A DNA stretch of 64,000 bases from Planococcus circulans (lineage in GTDB: Bacteria; Bacillota; Bacilli; Bacillales_A; Planococcaceae): positions 182,731 through 246,730 of the forward strand of contig NZ_JAIQCL010000006.1 of the NCBI RefSeq assembly GCF_020023385.1, read 5' to 3'. Position numbers and translations under genes: made by a program. Positions 8,036 through 16,580 of the stretch are shown here, one piece after another (positions within the stretch are counted from its first letter, which is position 1; each line of letters starts with the position of its first letter). The notes below the pieces were generated by a model. The model worked only from the letters and a program-made list of their open reading frames with translations. It was not told where the DNA came from and ran no database searches.

Positions 8036-8956
8036 CTATAGCTTCTCTGAACTTATCGGGCTGCTGTTTTTCTCTGTTTTGTTGACAGAAAGCGGCTCTC
8101 TTCCAACAATTCCCTCCCAATATTTCCAAGCCTGAAGATATGCATGGAAGTTCTCTGGATGGTGTTTCACACAAATCGCTAAGCGCTGGTACAAGCCGAT
8201 CAGTACTTCCTTGTATAGCTGCTGCCTGTCGGGCAGTGGCAAGGTGAAAACTTCGAAAGCAGCGTCCAGCGCTTCTTTTGTCAGTTCATGCGGCGTCGAA
8301 AAGAATGCATAGATCAAATCATCATGCGGCCACCCAAGTACCGGCGTCGGATCGATGACACCTGCGAGCCTTTTTTCATGAAGGATGAAGTTATGGACAC
8401 CGCAATCGCCGTGGATTAAATAAGGAATAGATTTAGGCGAATTTTGCGTTAGGTCTCTTGTCGATGGTGATACAATACTCAAATCTTTCTTTTTTAGGTA
8501 GGCGTTCAGAACTTCTTCAGAAGCCTTCACTCTTTCCATCAAGAATTGTTGCCAGGATCTCACGGGCGCATCCTGCCATCCCCAGCCTTTACCCGAATAT
8601 ACAGGCAGATACTGATTGATCAATCCGCTGACAAGCGCTTGGAGAAGCTCTTTTTTATTACCGCCAGACCCATTGTCCGTGGAACCTGGAATATAGGTAT
8701 AGGCTATGAATCGATATACGGGATCAACCGCCACAAGTCGCGGCAAAAGTGAAAGGAAAGGATAAAACGAAAGAAATTCCGCTTCTGATTTGGTTACTTT
8801 TTCTTCATTTATTTTGACAACGACCGGCATGCCTATTTCCAACCGCAAAAGATAGACTTCACTCATTGTCCCGCCGCTCATAGCTGTGCATTTCCAGTCG
8901 GCAGAAGGAAGGATTTTTTCTTCTGTCAAATAGGCCAATACTGTAGAAATTTCCAT
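8036..8956 (-). CDS. Aminoglycoside phosphotransferase (APH)-fold kinase
   Basis: A 306-residue kinase-like protein. The catalytic loop reads YLIHGDCGVHNFIL (Brenner-type HGDxxxxN, residues ~189-202), followed by the metal-binding Asp in LAGVIDPTPVLGWPHDDL. The N-lobe Lys lies in MPVVVKINEEKV. The family phosphorylates small molecules such as aminoglycosides, choline, homoserine or thiamine; the acceptor cannot be assigned. It heads a probable operon with the EamA and GNAT genes. ACGACCGGAGGCTCGTA ends just before the ATG, and a TATAAT lies about 35 bp upstream. Confidence 0.8.
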   Translation of the reverse strand: MEISTVLAYLTEEKILPSADWKCTAMSGGTMSEVYLLRLEIGMPVVVKINEEKVTKSEAEFLSFYPFLSLLPRLVAVDPVYRFIAYTYIPGSTDNGSGGNKKELLQALVSGLINQYLPVYSGKGWGWQDAPVRSWQQFLMERVKASEEVLNAYLKKKDLSIVSPSTRDLTQNSPKSIPYLIHGDCGVHNFILHEKRLAGVIDPTPVLGWPHDDLIYAFFSTPHELTKEALDAAFEVFTLPLPDRQQLYKEVLIGLYQRLAICVKHHPENFHAYLQAWKYWEGIVGREPLSVNKTEKNSSPISSEKL

Positions 8957-9168
8957 TACGAGCCTCCGGTCGTTTTCCTAATTGGAATAATTATACCATT
9001 ATCTCCTGCTCTCAATTTGCACTAATTCATTTATTCATCCCTGTACCCTGCTGACAGTGAAAGACGAAATGTGCAGTTTCTATGAAGTTTATTGTGCTTT
9101 ATCGATGGTATACAGATAGAAAGAACCCATTTATATGTAAATAATCTGGAAAAGGAGGAAAACACCTG

Positions 9169-9621
9169 ATGAATCCTTATTTGAAATTTGGCATTATGAT
9201 CGGAACTTCCACATTTTTGATGTACTGGTTGATGTATTTGAATGTTTTTCAAGTTGATCACGTGACGTTTAGTGAGACGAGAGTCTACATGGCCTTGATC
9301 ATGGGATCCATCATGGCGGTCGTCATGATGTTATTCATGTGGCCCATGTACAAAAACAAAAAAATCAACACTGCGATTCTCGCAGGAAGCGCGGTCGTTT
9401 TCGCCCTTTCTTTGTGGCTTGTCCGCAGCCAGGTGCTGATTGAAGACACGGGTTGGATGAAAGCGATGATCCCACATCATTCGATTGCCATTCTGACAAG
9501 TGAAAGAGCGGATATTTCAGATCCCCGTGTACGCGAACTAGCAGATCAGATTATCGAAGCGCAACGGGAGGAAATCGCCGAAATGAAAAGGCTGATTGAA
9601 GATCTTGAAGATGAGGAGTAA
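9169..9621 (+). CDS. DUF305-domain membrane protein
   Basis: This 150-residue protein has three hydrophobic segments (about 8-24, 40-60 and 68-86) followed by a compact DUF305 module. The module carries the His/Met pattern MKAMIPHHSIAILTSERAD and the long helix VRELADQIIEAQREEIAEM. DUF305 proteins are ferritin-like helical bundles linked to copper handling (CopM-like). The start follows AAAAGGAGGAAAACACCTG. The gene is monocistronic with its own terminator. Confidence 0.85.
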   Translation: MNPYLKFGIMIGTSTFLMYWLMYLNVFQVDHVTFSETRVYMALIMGSIMAVVMMLFMWPMYKNKKINTAILAGSAVVFALSLWLVRSQVLIEDTGWMKAMIPHHSIAILTSERADISDPRVRELADQIIEAQREEIAEMKRLIEDLEDEE

Positions 9622-9637
9622 CTTCAGTTGATGAGAA

Positions 9638-9676
9638 CAAAAAAAGTCAGGGGCAAGGATGCTCCTGACTTTTTTG
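9638..9676 (+). terminator. Terminator of the DUF305 gene
   Basis: AAAAAAAGTCAGG pairs with CCTGACTTTTTT across a 12-nt loop, ending in a T tract; A/T flanks on both sides allow bidirectional use with the Nudix gene ending at 9703. Confidence 0.8.
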
Positions 9677-9702
9677 TGCAGATAATTTTTCTCATGCATT
9701 CG

Positions 9703-10140
9703 TTAAAATTCTATGTAAAACGGATGGGCCATATCATTCAGACAATATTCAATTCTTTGCCGGAAATTCTTCCAGGTCACCAGTTCCAATGCTAGTGCCA
9801 CTGGAAAATAGGCAACTTCCAAGCTTTCAGCAGACGTCGTTTCGATGCCTCCGATAGGTTTCGCCAAAAAGAGCGTATTGCAGATGGAATCTTCGACATT
9901 TTGAAAAACCCCACAAAATTTCACTACTTCAATCTCTATACCTGTTTCTTCTTTTACTTCCCGCACTGCAGCCTCTTTCAAAGATTCCCCTTCCTCCACT
10001 TGTCCTCCTGGCATTTCCCATCCTCTGCGCGGACCTTTAATCAGCAAAATTTCACCTTGATCGTTGAGGACAATAGCTGCCGCAGAAAGGATGTGCTTTG
10101 GAGGTGAAGGAGCTGGATATGTTTTTTGGTGTTGCGGCAT
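9703..10140 (-). CDS. Nudix hydrolase
   Basis: A 145-residue protein with an intact Nudix box, GGQVEEGESLKEAAVREV followed by KEETGIE (residues ~45-68), carrying the REVKEETG metal-binding core. Members cleave nucleoside diphosphates linked to another moiety. I start at the ATG at 10140, which AAGGGAG precedes at a workable distance; the GTG at 10152 abuts that site. It lies 22 bp downstream of another Nudix gene on the same strand, so the two probably form an operon. Confidence 0.85.
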   Translation of the reverse strand: MPQHQKTYPAPSPPKHILSAAAIVLNDQGEILLIKGPRRGWEMPGGQVEEGESLKEAAVREVKEETGIEIEVVKFCGVFQNVEDSICNTLFLAKPIGGIETTSAESLEVAYFPVALALELVTWKNFRQRIEYCLNDMAHPFYIEF

Positions 10141-10161
10141 CAAAAAAACCACTCCCTTATT

Positions 10162-10692
10162 TCAGCTTCTATACTGTTCCATTTTCCCAATCAATTCTCT
10201 TACTGCATTTTTATAGAGACTAAAGCGCTCCCATACTACCGGGACAACCAACTTTTTTTCATTCATTTCTTCCCATTCTGCCAGTGTAACGAATTTCGCG
10301 CCGCATACTTCTCCTGCCTGCAATCTTAAATCCGCCAGTTCGAAGTTCTTCGGACTTTTCCACAGATAACTGTCCAAGAAATAAGCATTTTTCTTTAAGC
10401 TCCCGAGAAGATGCAGTTCCTGGGGATTTGCACAGAGTCCGGTTTTCTCTTTAAGCTCCCGGACCGCTCCAACAAGACTGGTTTCTCCAGCGGTCACCGA
10501 TCCGCCTGTACACTCCCACAGCAAAGGGTGGGTCTTGACCCGATCTCTTTGCGTAATCAATAGTTTGCCATCTTCGTTGAAAGTGAAGATTTCCACCACT
10601 AGGTGGTATTCGCCTGGCAGCATCGCCTGACCTCGTACATGTTGTTTGCCAAGGGGGGTTCTTGTTCGATCGAATACATCCCAAACTTCCAT
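10162..10692 (-). CDS. Nudix (IDI-like) protein with altered metal-binding box
   Basis: This 176-residue protein opens with EVWDVFDRTRTPLGKQHVRG, as in the YfcD/isopentenyl-diphosphate-isomerase-like Nudix group. The Nudix box is GGSVTAGETSLVGAV followed by RELKEKTGL. The consensus EE is EK here (Lys83), changing one of the acidic residues that bind the catalytic metal. The codon is AAA where GAA would restore it. The protein may be weakly active or act on an atypical substrate. It is upstream of the second Nudix gene in the same direction. Confidence 0.8.
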   Translation of the reverse strand: MEVWDVFDRTRTPLGKQHVRGQAMLPGEYHLVVEIFTFNEDGKLLITQRDRVKTHPLLWECTGGSVTAGETSLVGAVRELKEKTGLCANPQELHLLGSLKKNAYFLDSYLWKSPKNFELADLRLQAGEVCGAKFVTLAEWEEMNEKKLVVPVVWERFSLYKNAVRELIGKMEQYRS

Positions 10693-10870
10693 TCAGTCAA
10701 TCTCCTTATCTCAATTACTGTCCAGGAACCTCGATTCCGGTAGTGCATTGGCGACAAAAAGAAGAGATTGAGCTGCACCGGCAACCGCCTCTCTCTTTTT
10801 TATGCATTAGTTTTTACAGGTTCTTGCGGACGTTTCAATTCCCGATCTTCAAGAGTCCATCGGCAACGCT

Positions 10871-10963
10871 TTAATTTCCCTCATCGGTCTCGCTTACTTC
10901 AATAGATATGATAAGAGTCAGGATTGCCGTTACGATAAGCACTAAAGACATAATTACCAGCAT
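10871..10963 (-). CDS. Small membrane protein, 30 aa
   Basis: An ATG at 10963 preceded by GTCTGGAGGAGATTCTC opens a 30-codon frame ending in TAA at 10871. The product has one long hydrophobic helix (VIMSLVLIVTAILTLIISI) and an acidic tail (EVSETDEGN). The very strong ribosome site is the main evidence. It is divergent from the ba3 oxidase genes across a 540-bp spacer with FNR-type dyads, so a role with the oxidase or in a small-protein regulon is possible. I do not recognise the family. Confidence 0.6.
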   Translation of the reverse strand: MLVIMSLVLIVTAILTLIISIEVSETDEGN

Positions 10964-11128
10964 GAGAATCTCCTCCAGACTGAGTTATTTTCTGTCCCTG
11001 CTCTTGGAGCCAGCATCAACAGAACCTGATTTTTATCATCCAATCCAGCTCCCGTCAAATGCAGGATACATTAACTGAATTGTCCGTACTATTCACACCT
11101 TCATTATAGACCATTTTGGCCTGCAGAT

Positions 11129-11146
11129 TCTTGACCTGCATCAAGA
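11129..11146. promoter_or_regulatory. FNR/CRP-type dyad 1 upstream of the ba3 oxidase genes
   Basis: TTGACCTGCATCAA (11131-11144) matches the FNR-type consensus TTGAT-N4-ATCAA with one mismatch. The symmetry extends outward to ATTCTTGA / TCAAGAAT. A Crp/Fnr-family regulator is encoded at 17018. Confidence 0.5.
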
Positions 11147-11256
11147 ATTTTAAATAAAAGAAAAAACTGTCAAGCCAACAGAGAAATCCGTGTCTTTATC
11201 TAACTTGAAAGATTGTTTTTTTTTTGCTGGACATTTTTCCAGCTGCAGGTTTTTTT

Positions 11257-11274
11257 CCTTGATGCAGCTCAAGG
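11257..11274. promoter_or_regulatory. FNR/CRP-type dyad 2 upstream of the ba3 oxidase genes
   Basis: TTGATGCAGCTCAA (11259-11272) also matches TTGAT-N4-ATCAA with one mismatch, with arms extending to TCCTTGA / TCAAGGA. It is 128 bp from the first dyad, in the spacer between the 30-aa ORF and the oxidase cluster (10964-11501). The spacer otherwise holds only poly-T runs and a small CTGGA/TCCAG hairpin. Confidence 0.5.
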
Positions 11275-11501
11275 ATTTTCACATTCAGTTCCTTTACGAT
11301 AAAGAACTAGAAAGATCTTCAGCCAATTAGAAAGTGGGCTAGCAATCGTCTATCGGGAAATACGCCGATAAGTCTTCTAAATTATCTGAATATTTGTTAC
11401 CATAAAGATAATTATGTTTTGTATAGTTTTTAGCAACAAAAAGCCTATTTTCCAGCTTATGAAATATTCGTTATGAAAAACAAGGAAAGGAGGATTTTAA
11501 T

Positions 11502-11657
11502 ATGAAGAATACGGCTTCTACAAATAAGAACCACAAAGGCCGCAAAAAATATGATGAAACTTCTTTGAGTGGCACGTTTGTTTCCGTCATGATCATAGCT
11601 GTCTTCATGATTCTCTCCTGGTTCAGTGTTTTCCTTTTATTTTTAGAACGCAATTAA
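11502..11657 (+). CDS. Cytochrome c oxidase subunit IIa (ba3 type)
   Basis: The ATG at 11502 follows GGAAAGGAGGATTTTAAT and encodes 51 residues: a basic, polar N-terminus (KNTASTNKNHKGRKKYDE) and one transmembrane helix (GTFVSVMIIAVFMILSWFSVFLLF). This is the size and layout of subunit IIa of ba3-type oxidases, in which one helix replaces the missing first helix of subunit II. It lies directly upstream of subunit II and I genes, which supports the call strongly. Confidence 0.8.
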   Translation: MKNTASTNKNHKGRKKYDETSLSGTFVSVMIIAVFMILSWFSVFLLFLERN

Positions 11658-11699
11658 AAGCATTTTCCAGCAAAGAAATCAGAAAGGGGTTTGTCATTC

Positions 11700-12167
11700 A
11701 TGCATATTCATCGTTATGAAAAACTTTGGTTGATTATCGGTTCTCTCATTCTCCTAGTCTTCCTGGCAATTTTAGCAATCCAAACCTTTTATCTCGAAAT
11801 GGGGCCGCCAAGCCATGCTGAGATGATGGATCCACAAGAGGTACGGGAATCTGAACTCTTCGCAGATGCCGAACTGACAGAAATTGGCGATAACGAATAC
11901 GAAATCGCCATCGTTGCCGAAATGTTTGCTTTTCAGCCCGGAGATCTGGAAATCCCAGCCGGTGCAACTGTCCACTTCACATTGGCTTCTCCTGACGTGA
12001 CCCATGGCTTTAAAATCACCGACACCAACGTCAATGTGATGGTCGTTCCGGGACATATCTCGAAAGTCAGCCATACCTTCCACGAAGCGGGAGAATACTT
12101 GATTTTGTGCAATGAATACTGCGGACTGGGACACGAGTTCATGGCAAATACCATTACCGTCAATTGA
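11700..12167 (+). CDS. Cytochrome c oxidase subunit II (ba3 type, CuA)
   Basis: A 155-residue membrane-anchored cupredoxin. One N-terminal helix (LWLIIGSLILLVFLAILAIQ) is followed by the CuA domain with DVTHGFKI and the metal site LILCNEYCGLGHEFM (two Cys, Glu, His, Met). The single helix is typical of the ba3 branch, unlike two-helix aa3 subunits. The ATG at 11700 is used because AGAAAGGGG lies about 10 nt upstream. It accepts electrons from cytochrome c and passes them to subunit I, encoded next. Confidence 0.92.
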   Translation: MHIHRYEKLWLIIGSLILLVFLAILAIQTFYLEMGPPSHAEMMDPQEVRESELFADAELTEIGDNEYEIAIVAEMFAFQPGDLEIPAGATVHFTLASPDVTHGFKITDTNVNVMVVPGHISKVSHTFHEAGEYLILCNEYCGLGHEFMANTITVN

Positions 12168-12234
12168 GCTGCTGGCTGATCTGCACCAGCCGCTATTTTC
12201 ACCATAATCATACGAATAGAAAGTAGGGAAAAAA

Positions 12235-13932
12235 ATGACGCACATAACTGACGTACCAATCCGCCATAAAGGGAAAGCAGTTACGGCAGGTGCCATCGCT
12301 GGGATTTCAAAAAGGGATTCCCGCTTGTCCATCGCCAATTTATCGATTGCCTTTATCGCCTTAGTCATCGGCGGTGCTGCCGGTTTGTTGCAGGGCTTTG
12401 TCCGAAGCGGTTTTTTGGAACTTCCTTCCTGGATCAGCTATTATGCTTTGCTGACAGCTCACGGCGTCTTGCTGGTGCTGGTGTTAAGCTCTTTCTTCAG
12501 TATTGGCTATCTATATGCTGGAACATCGCGGGTACTGGGTGGCCTCGCAGATAAAACAGTGGCTTTCGGATGGGCTGGCTTTGGATTGATGACAGCCGGA
12601 ACTGTAATTGCCGCATTTTTCATCCTTTCGGGAGATGCCAATGTGCTCTACACATTCTATACACCCATGCAGGCAAATCCTTGGTTTTATGTAGGCCTGG
12701 CCTTGCTGGTTGTTGGAATCCTGCTAAATTGTGTGGGTATGTTCATCACCTACCAGAGCTGGAGAAAGCGGAATCCCGGTGAATTGACGCCGCTTTTTGC
12801 ATTTTTCTCCAATGCCGTTTTTGTTCTTTGGGTCTTTGCGTCCCTCTTCATCGCTGTGTTTGTGGTGGGGATGGTTATCCCTTGGGCGTTTGGCTGGGTC
12901 CCGACAATCGATCCCATGATCGGGCGCACCATGTTTTGGGCTTTCGGCCATACGCTCGTTAATATTTGGATGCTGACTTCCATTTCCGCCTGGTATGTCT
13001 CAATGCCAAAAATTATCGGTGGGAAGGTGTTCAGTGATTCGCTTGCCCGAGTCGCCGTGGTCATTCTGGTGGTCGCCAACGTACCCGGTGGCTTCCATCA
13101 CCAGATTCTTGATCCAGGATTGTCCGTGGAATTGAAATTCCTGCATGTCATCCAAACGTTCATGATCATCTTCCCATCCCTTATGACAGCCTTTGCGATG
13201 CTTGCTACAATGGAGCGTGCCGGCAGAACAAAAGGAGTCACAAGTTTATTGGGCTGGTGGAAAATCCTCCCTTGGTCCGATGCTCGTTTCTTCGCTTTGA
13301 TTGTCGCCATGTTGGCATACATTCCGGCTGGACTGGGCGGAATCATCAATGCCAGCAATCAGGTCAATCAAGTTGTCCACAACTCGATCTGGGTCACCGG
13401 ACACCTGCATTTGACTGTGGGGACGACGGTTATGCTGACGTTTTTCGGAATTTCCTATTGGCTGATTCCTTATCTATCTGGAAGAAAAATGACGAAAACC
13501 ATCAATCGTTTAGCTCTTGCCCAAACAGTTGTCTGGGCAAGCGGAATGCTTCTGATGTCCGGTGCGATGCATTTTAATGGACTGCTTGGAAGCCCGCGCC
13601 GGACGGCAAACACAACATATAACGGACACAGTGCCGCATCGGATTGGGCGCTGTATGAAATGTTGATGGCTATGGGTGGCGTCATCCTGTTTATCGGCAT
13701 CCTCTTGCTGGTATACATCTGGATCCAACTTGCCTTTATCGCACCAAAAGGAGACACGGATTTTCCGATTGGCGAAGATTACAACAAAAAAGATGCATCC
13801 CCGTTGTTCATGGACCGTTGGGCAATCTGGGTTGCTCTGGCGACACTTTCCATCGCCATCGCTTACGTGATCCCGTTACTGGACTTTGCTTCAGGACATT
13901 CACCGGGATCTCCACCATTTTTGATGCCATAA
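12235..13932 (+). CDS. Cytochrome c oxidase subunit I, b(o/a)3 type
   Basis: A 565-residue, 13-helix haem-copper oxidase subunit. Ligand motifs are visible: the low-spin haem His in LLTAHGVLL, the CuB His in FWAFGHTLVNIW and VPGGFHHQ, and the high-spin haem site in HNSIWVTGHLHLTVG. Absence of the D-channel pattern and pairing with a one-helix subunit II place it in the type B (ba3) oxidases, which have high oxygen affinity. AGTAGGGAAAAAA precedes the ATG. It ends the IIa-II-I operon before a strong terminator. Confidence 0.92.
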   Translation: MTHITDVPIRHKGKAVTAGAIAGISKRDSRLSIANLSIAFIALVIGGAAGLLQGFVRSGFLELPSWISYYALLTAHGVLLVLVLSSFFSIGYLYAGTSRVLGGLADKTVAFGWAGFGLMTAGTVIAAFFILSGDANVLYTFYTPMQANPWFYVGLALLVVGILLNCVGMFITYQSWRKRNPGELTPLFAFFSNAVFVLWVFASLFIAVFVVGMVIPWAFGWVPTIDPMIGRTMFWAFGHTLVNIWMLTSISAWYVSMPKIIGGKVFSDSLARVAVVILVVANVPGGFHHQILDPGLSVELKFLHVIQTFMIIFPSLMTAFAMLATMERAGRTKGVTSLLGWWKILPWSDARFFALIVAMLAYIPAGLGGIINASNQVNQVVHNSIWVTGHLHLTVGTTVMLTFFGISYWLIPYLSGRKMTKTINRLALAQTVVWASGMLLMSGAMHFNGLLGSPRRTANTTYNGHSAASDWALYEMLMAMGGVILFIGILLLVYIWIQLAFIAPKGDTDFPIGEDYNKKDASPLFMDRWAIWVALATLSIAIAYVIPLLDFASGHSPGSPPFLMP

Positions 13933-13944
13933 CGTTTCAAATTA

Positions 13945-13995
13945 GAAAGAGGGCGATAGAAGTCTGATGAATACAGACTTCTATCGCCCTCTTTC
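13945..13995 (+). terminator. Terminator of the ba3 oxidase operon
   Basis: A perfect 22-bp stem (GAAAGAGGGCGATAGAAG... with its complement) around a 7-nt loop, ending CTTTC and flanked by A/T. It lies between convergent genes. Confidence 0.8.
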
Positions 13996-14057
13996 CTATT
14001 GCTGCGAAAATTCAATTCGTACGGGTTCAAACCTGAAGCGGATAAAAGGTCGGCTTT

Positions 14058-16118
14058 TCAACATCCCGGACAACAGAATTTAACGAAAAACACGGTACCT
14101 TCTTCATTCGACTGTACATTGATTTTAGCATGATGGCGAGCGGCAATTGCATAAGAGACGCCCAGCCCCAGGCCGGTGCCATTATCTTTCGTGGTATAGA
14201 AAGGAGTGCCGATTTTCTTCAGGACTTCTGTGTCCATCCCTGCGCCTTGATCGCGGATTTCCAGTACGACAGTGTCTTTCTCTTCAATATAGGTGCGAAT
14301 CGACAGCATCTTGCCCGGCTGCATCGCTTCCAAGCCATTTCTGCACAGGTTGATGAGCAATTGACGGATTTCATCCCGGTTCAAGAACATTTCGGGTATC
14401 TCCTGCGTCTCGAATTCGATGATTTTGTTTTGGTTGAAGGTATCGATTTCCAATAGAGGTGCGATATCATAGATGATGGCATTTAAATCCTGCATCTTCA
14501 ATTCCGATGAACGCGTATTTCCCATCGAGAGAAATTCTGAAATGATGGAGTTGGCGCGATCCAATTCATCAATCATGAGCTCGAAGTAAGTAGCGTATTT
14601 CTTCAATCCCTGATCATTTGTAAGCAATTGAAGGAAGCCCCGGACCGTGGTCATTGGATTACGGATTTCATGGCTGATTCCCGCAGCCATCTGGCCGATC
14701 AATTCAAGATTCGATAAGCGTTTCAGTTCATTTTCATAGTTCTTTTTTTCTGTGGTGTTTTTGCAAAGGCAACAGATGCCATCGTCAAAAGGATAGGCGA
14801 CCACTTCAAAGCAACAGCCCTCCGCTGATGAAACTTCAAAATGCACAGGAACCCGCTCCGACATCGCCCGGTAAAGCTCACCATGCAGAACGGGATTGAG
14901 TGTATCCGAATACACATCCCATATGCTTTGCCCCAACACGTTCTCGGATACTTTTCCTTTTGGTAGATACTGATGCTGGTTGATGTAGATGAATTCCCAG
15001 TTCTTGTTCAGCGCGAAGAAACCATCCGTTATGCTTTCGATGACGCTGGTGACTTTGTCGTTGGCAGTCGCCAATTCATTTGTACGTCTTTTCACACGCA
15101 ATTCCAGTTGATCCATATACGTTAAATTTGAATAGCTGAGGGCTGTCGCATCAACAATGGAATGCGCCAGGTGGACCTGGGATTTTTCGTCCGACTGGAG
15201 GGTCTCCATTAAACAGGCAATGGCAATAAACCCGAAAACTTCTCCTTTCGAAATCATCGGAATCAGCAGCAGTCGGCATCTTTCCTCACTCGGTATAAAC
15301 TTGACTGTTCTGTTGATCATCACTTCATGGATAATGTTTTCAGTGCTTTGATTCGCCTGGATATCCTTCAGTGCATTCTTCCATTCATCTTCTGTCCATT
15401 CAGACTCCTTGCTCATTCCTTTAAAACTGAGGACATTTTCTTTCTTCGGATCACTGAGAAAGGCAGCAACATTCGTGCAGTCCACGGTTTTGCCCAAATA
15501 ATAAAAACAAGTATCCAAGGTTTCCTGGATGGTTGAGCACATGGACAATTCGCGGTTGGCATCGAGCAACAGCTGCTTTTCTGCAAGCAAATGCTCTTTC
15601 TGCTTTAAGTTATTGGCGTTTTGAATAGCGACCGCTGCCATATTGACATATGCTTCTACACTTTGTATCTGCAGTTCTGTAATGTCCATGGGTTTTCCAC
15701 AATCGAATAGAAAGACCAGTCCAAAGAGATGCTCCTCATAAATGATTGGGAGCCCGAGCAGTGAATGGATATTGAATGCAGCGACAGCTGACGGGTCGGG
15801 TCGTTTATCCCTCGATGTATCGGGAATATAAATCGTCTGCTTCGTAGTTAAGATGTCTTTAGCGAAGCGATCTGTTTCACTATTGATTTTCTGGGAAGAG
15901 ATGGCGTGCCCGTTGATGAAATCAGGTTTTCCGGCTACCGCCCTGAAATGGCCATCTTCATCAGGCAGATAGATACCGACAGAATCGCATTGAACGATCT
16001 CTTCGGAGATTGCAACCGTGACATGCTTTAATACTTCATGCAGTTCCAACTTCGTATTGATGATTTTCGTCAGTTCTGCCAGTCTTGAATATCTACTTTG
16101 TTCTTTTAACATAGTCAT
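14058..16118 (-). CDS. GAF-GAF-PAS sensor histidine kinase (orphan)
   Basis: A 686-residue soluble kinase. Two GAF domains (about 10-165 and 185-340) are followed by a PAS domain (~355-460). The HisKA dimerisation domain carries the phospho-acceptor His in MAAGISHEIRNPMTTVRGFL (~477-496). The ATPase domain has the N box NLCRNGLEAM and G boxes RDQGAGMD and NGTGLGLGVSYAIA. There is no transmembrane segment, so it senses a cytoplasmic cue, as in KinA/NtrB-like kinases. No response regulator lies beside it. GGATCAAGAGCGGAGCGT precedes the start; two in-frame ATGs are possible (MTM). Confidence 0.9.
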   Translation of the reverse strand: MTMLKEQSRYSRLAELTKIINTKLELHEVLKHVTVAISEEIVQCDSVGIYLPDEDGHFRAVAGKPDFINGHAISSQKINSETDRFAKDILTTKQTIYIPDTSRDKRPDPSAVAAFNIHSLLGLPIIYEEHLFGLVFLFDCGKPMDITELQIQSVEAYVNMAAVAIQNANNLKQKEHLLAEKQLLLDANRELSMCSTIQETLDTCFYYLGKTVDCTNVAAFLSDPKKENVLSFKGMSKESEWTEDEWKNALKDIQANQSTENIIHEVMINRTVKFIPSEERCRLLLIPMISKGEVFGFIAIACLMETLQSDEKSQVHLAHSIVDATALSYSNLTYMDQLELRVKRRTNELATANDKVTSVIESITDGFFALNKNWEFIYINQHQYLPKGKVSENVLGQSIWDVYSDTLNPVLHGELYRAMSERVPVHFEVSSAEGCCFEVVAYPFDDGICCLCKNTTEKKNYENELKRLSNLELIGQMAAGISHEIRNPMTTVRGFLQLLTNDQGLKKYATYFELMIDELDRANSIISEFLSMGNTRSSELKMQDLNAIIYDIAPLLEIDTFNQNKIIEFETQEIPEMFLNRDEIRQLLINLCRNGLEAMQPGKMLSIRTYIEEKDTVVLEIRDQGAGMDTEVLKKIGTPFYTTKDNGTGLGLGVSYAIAARHHAKINVQSNEEGTVFFVKFCCPGC

Positions 16119-16392
16119 ACGCTCCGCTCTTGATCCTTACGAAATAGTAACGATGATTTTGGAGATTTTTTTTATTTCATGAGGATATGATGTCAGTAGC
16201 TTACCATAAATTATTTTGCTTTGGCTGAAATTTTTCACTTAGCGGCTTTGCTTATCTTTTTCCGGAAACAATATGCTGAAGTTGACGAGAGAAGGATTTA
16301 GGGTCCTTATGTTGATTTACGCTGGCAAAATAACGTGGTAAAATCTCCCGATCAGTACTCCCTTGCCCCATTGGTAGTCTCACCTGCCTGCT

Positions 16393-16518
16393 TTAATTGG
16401 AAGCTACTTTTATTTCATTATAAACAAAAGAACCGGTTTTTTCGGCACATTCAATTATTTTATACAGTTCAGGTAATTCCCGCCTAGGTTTACTTAAAGC
16501 CTTTTCGATATGGGACAT
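16393..16518 (-). CDS. Possible small protein, 41 aa
   Basis: An ATG at 16518 with AAAAGGACAT just upstream opens 41 codons (MSHIEKALSKPRRELPELYK, then IIECAEKTGSFVYNEIKVASN). The product is hydrophilic and basic, with no recognised family. The ribosome site is close to the start. It is divergent from the DMT gene at 16581. The rest of the gap (16119-16392) shows only AT-rich sequence. Confidence 0.3.
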   Translation of the reverse strand: MSHIEKALSKPRRELPELYKIIECAEKTGSFVYNEIKVASN

Positions 16519-16580
16519 ATGTCCTTTTCGGTTTTTTAATCTTCTCTTACTGTAAAATGAAAGAAAGGTGTGTGATCTGG

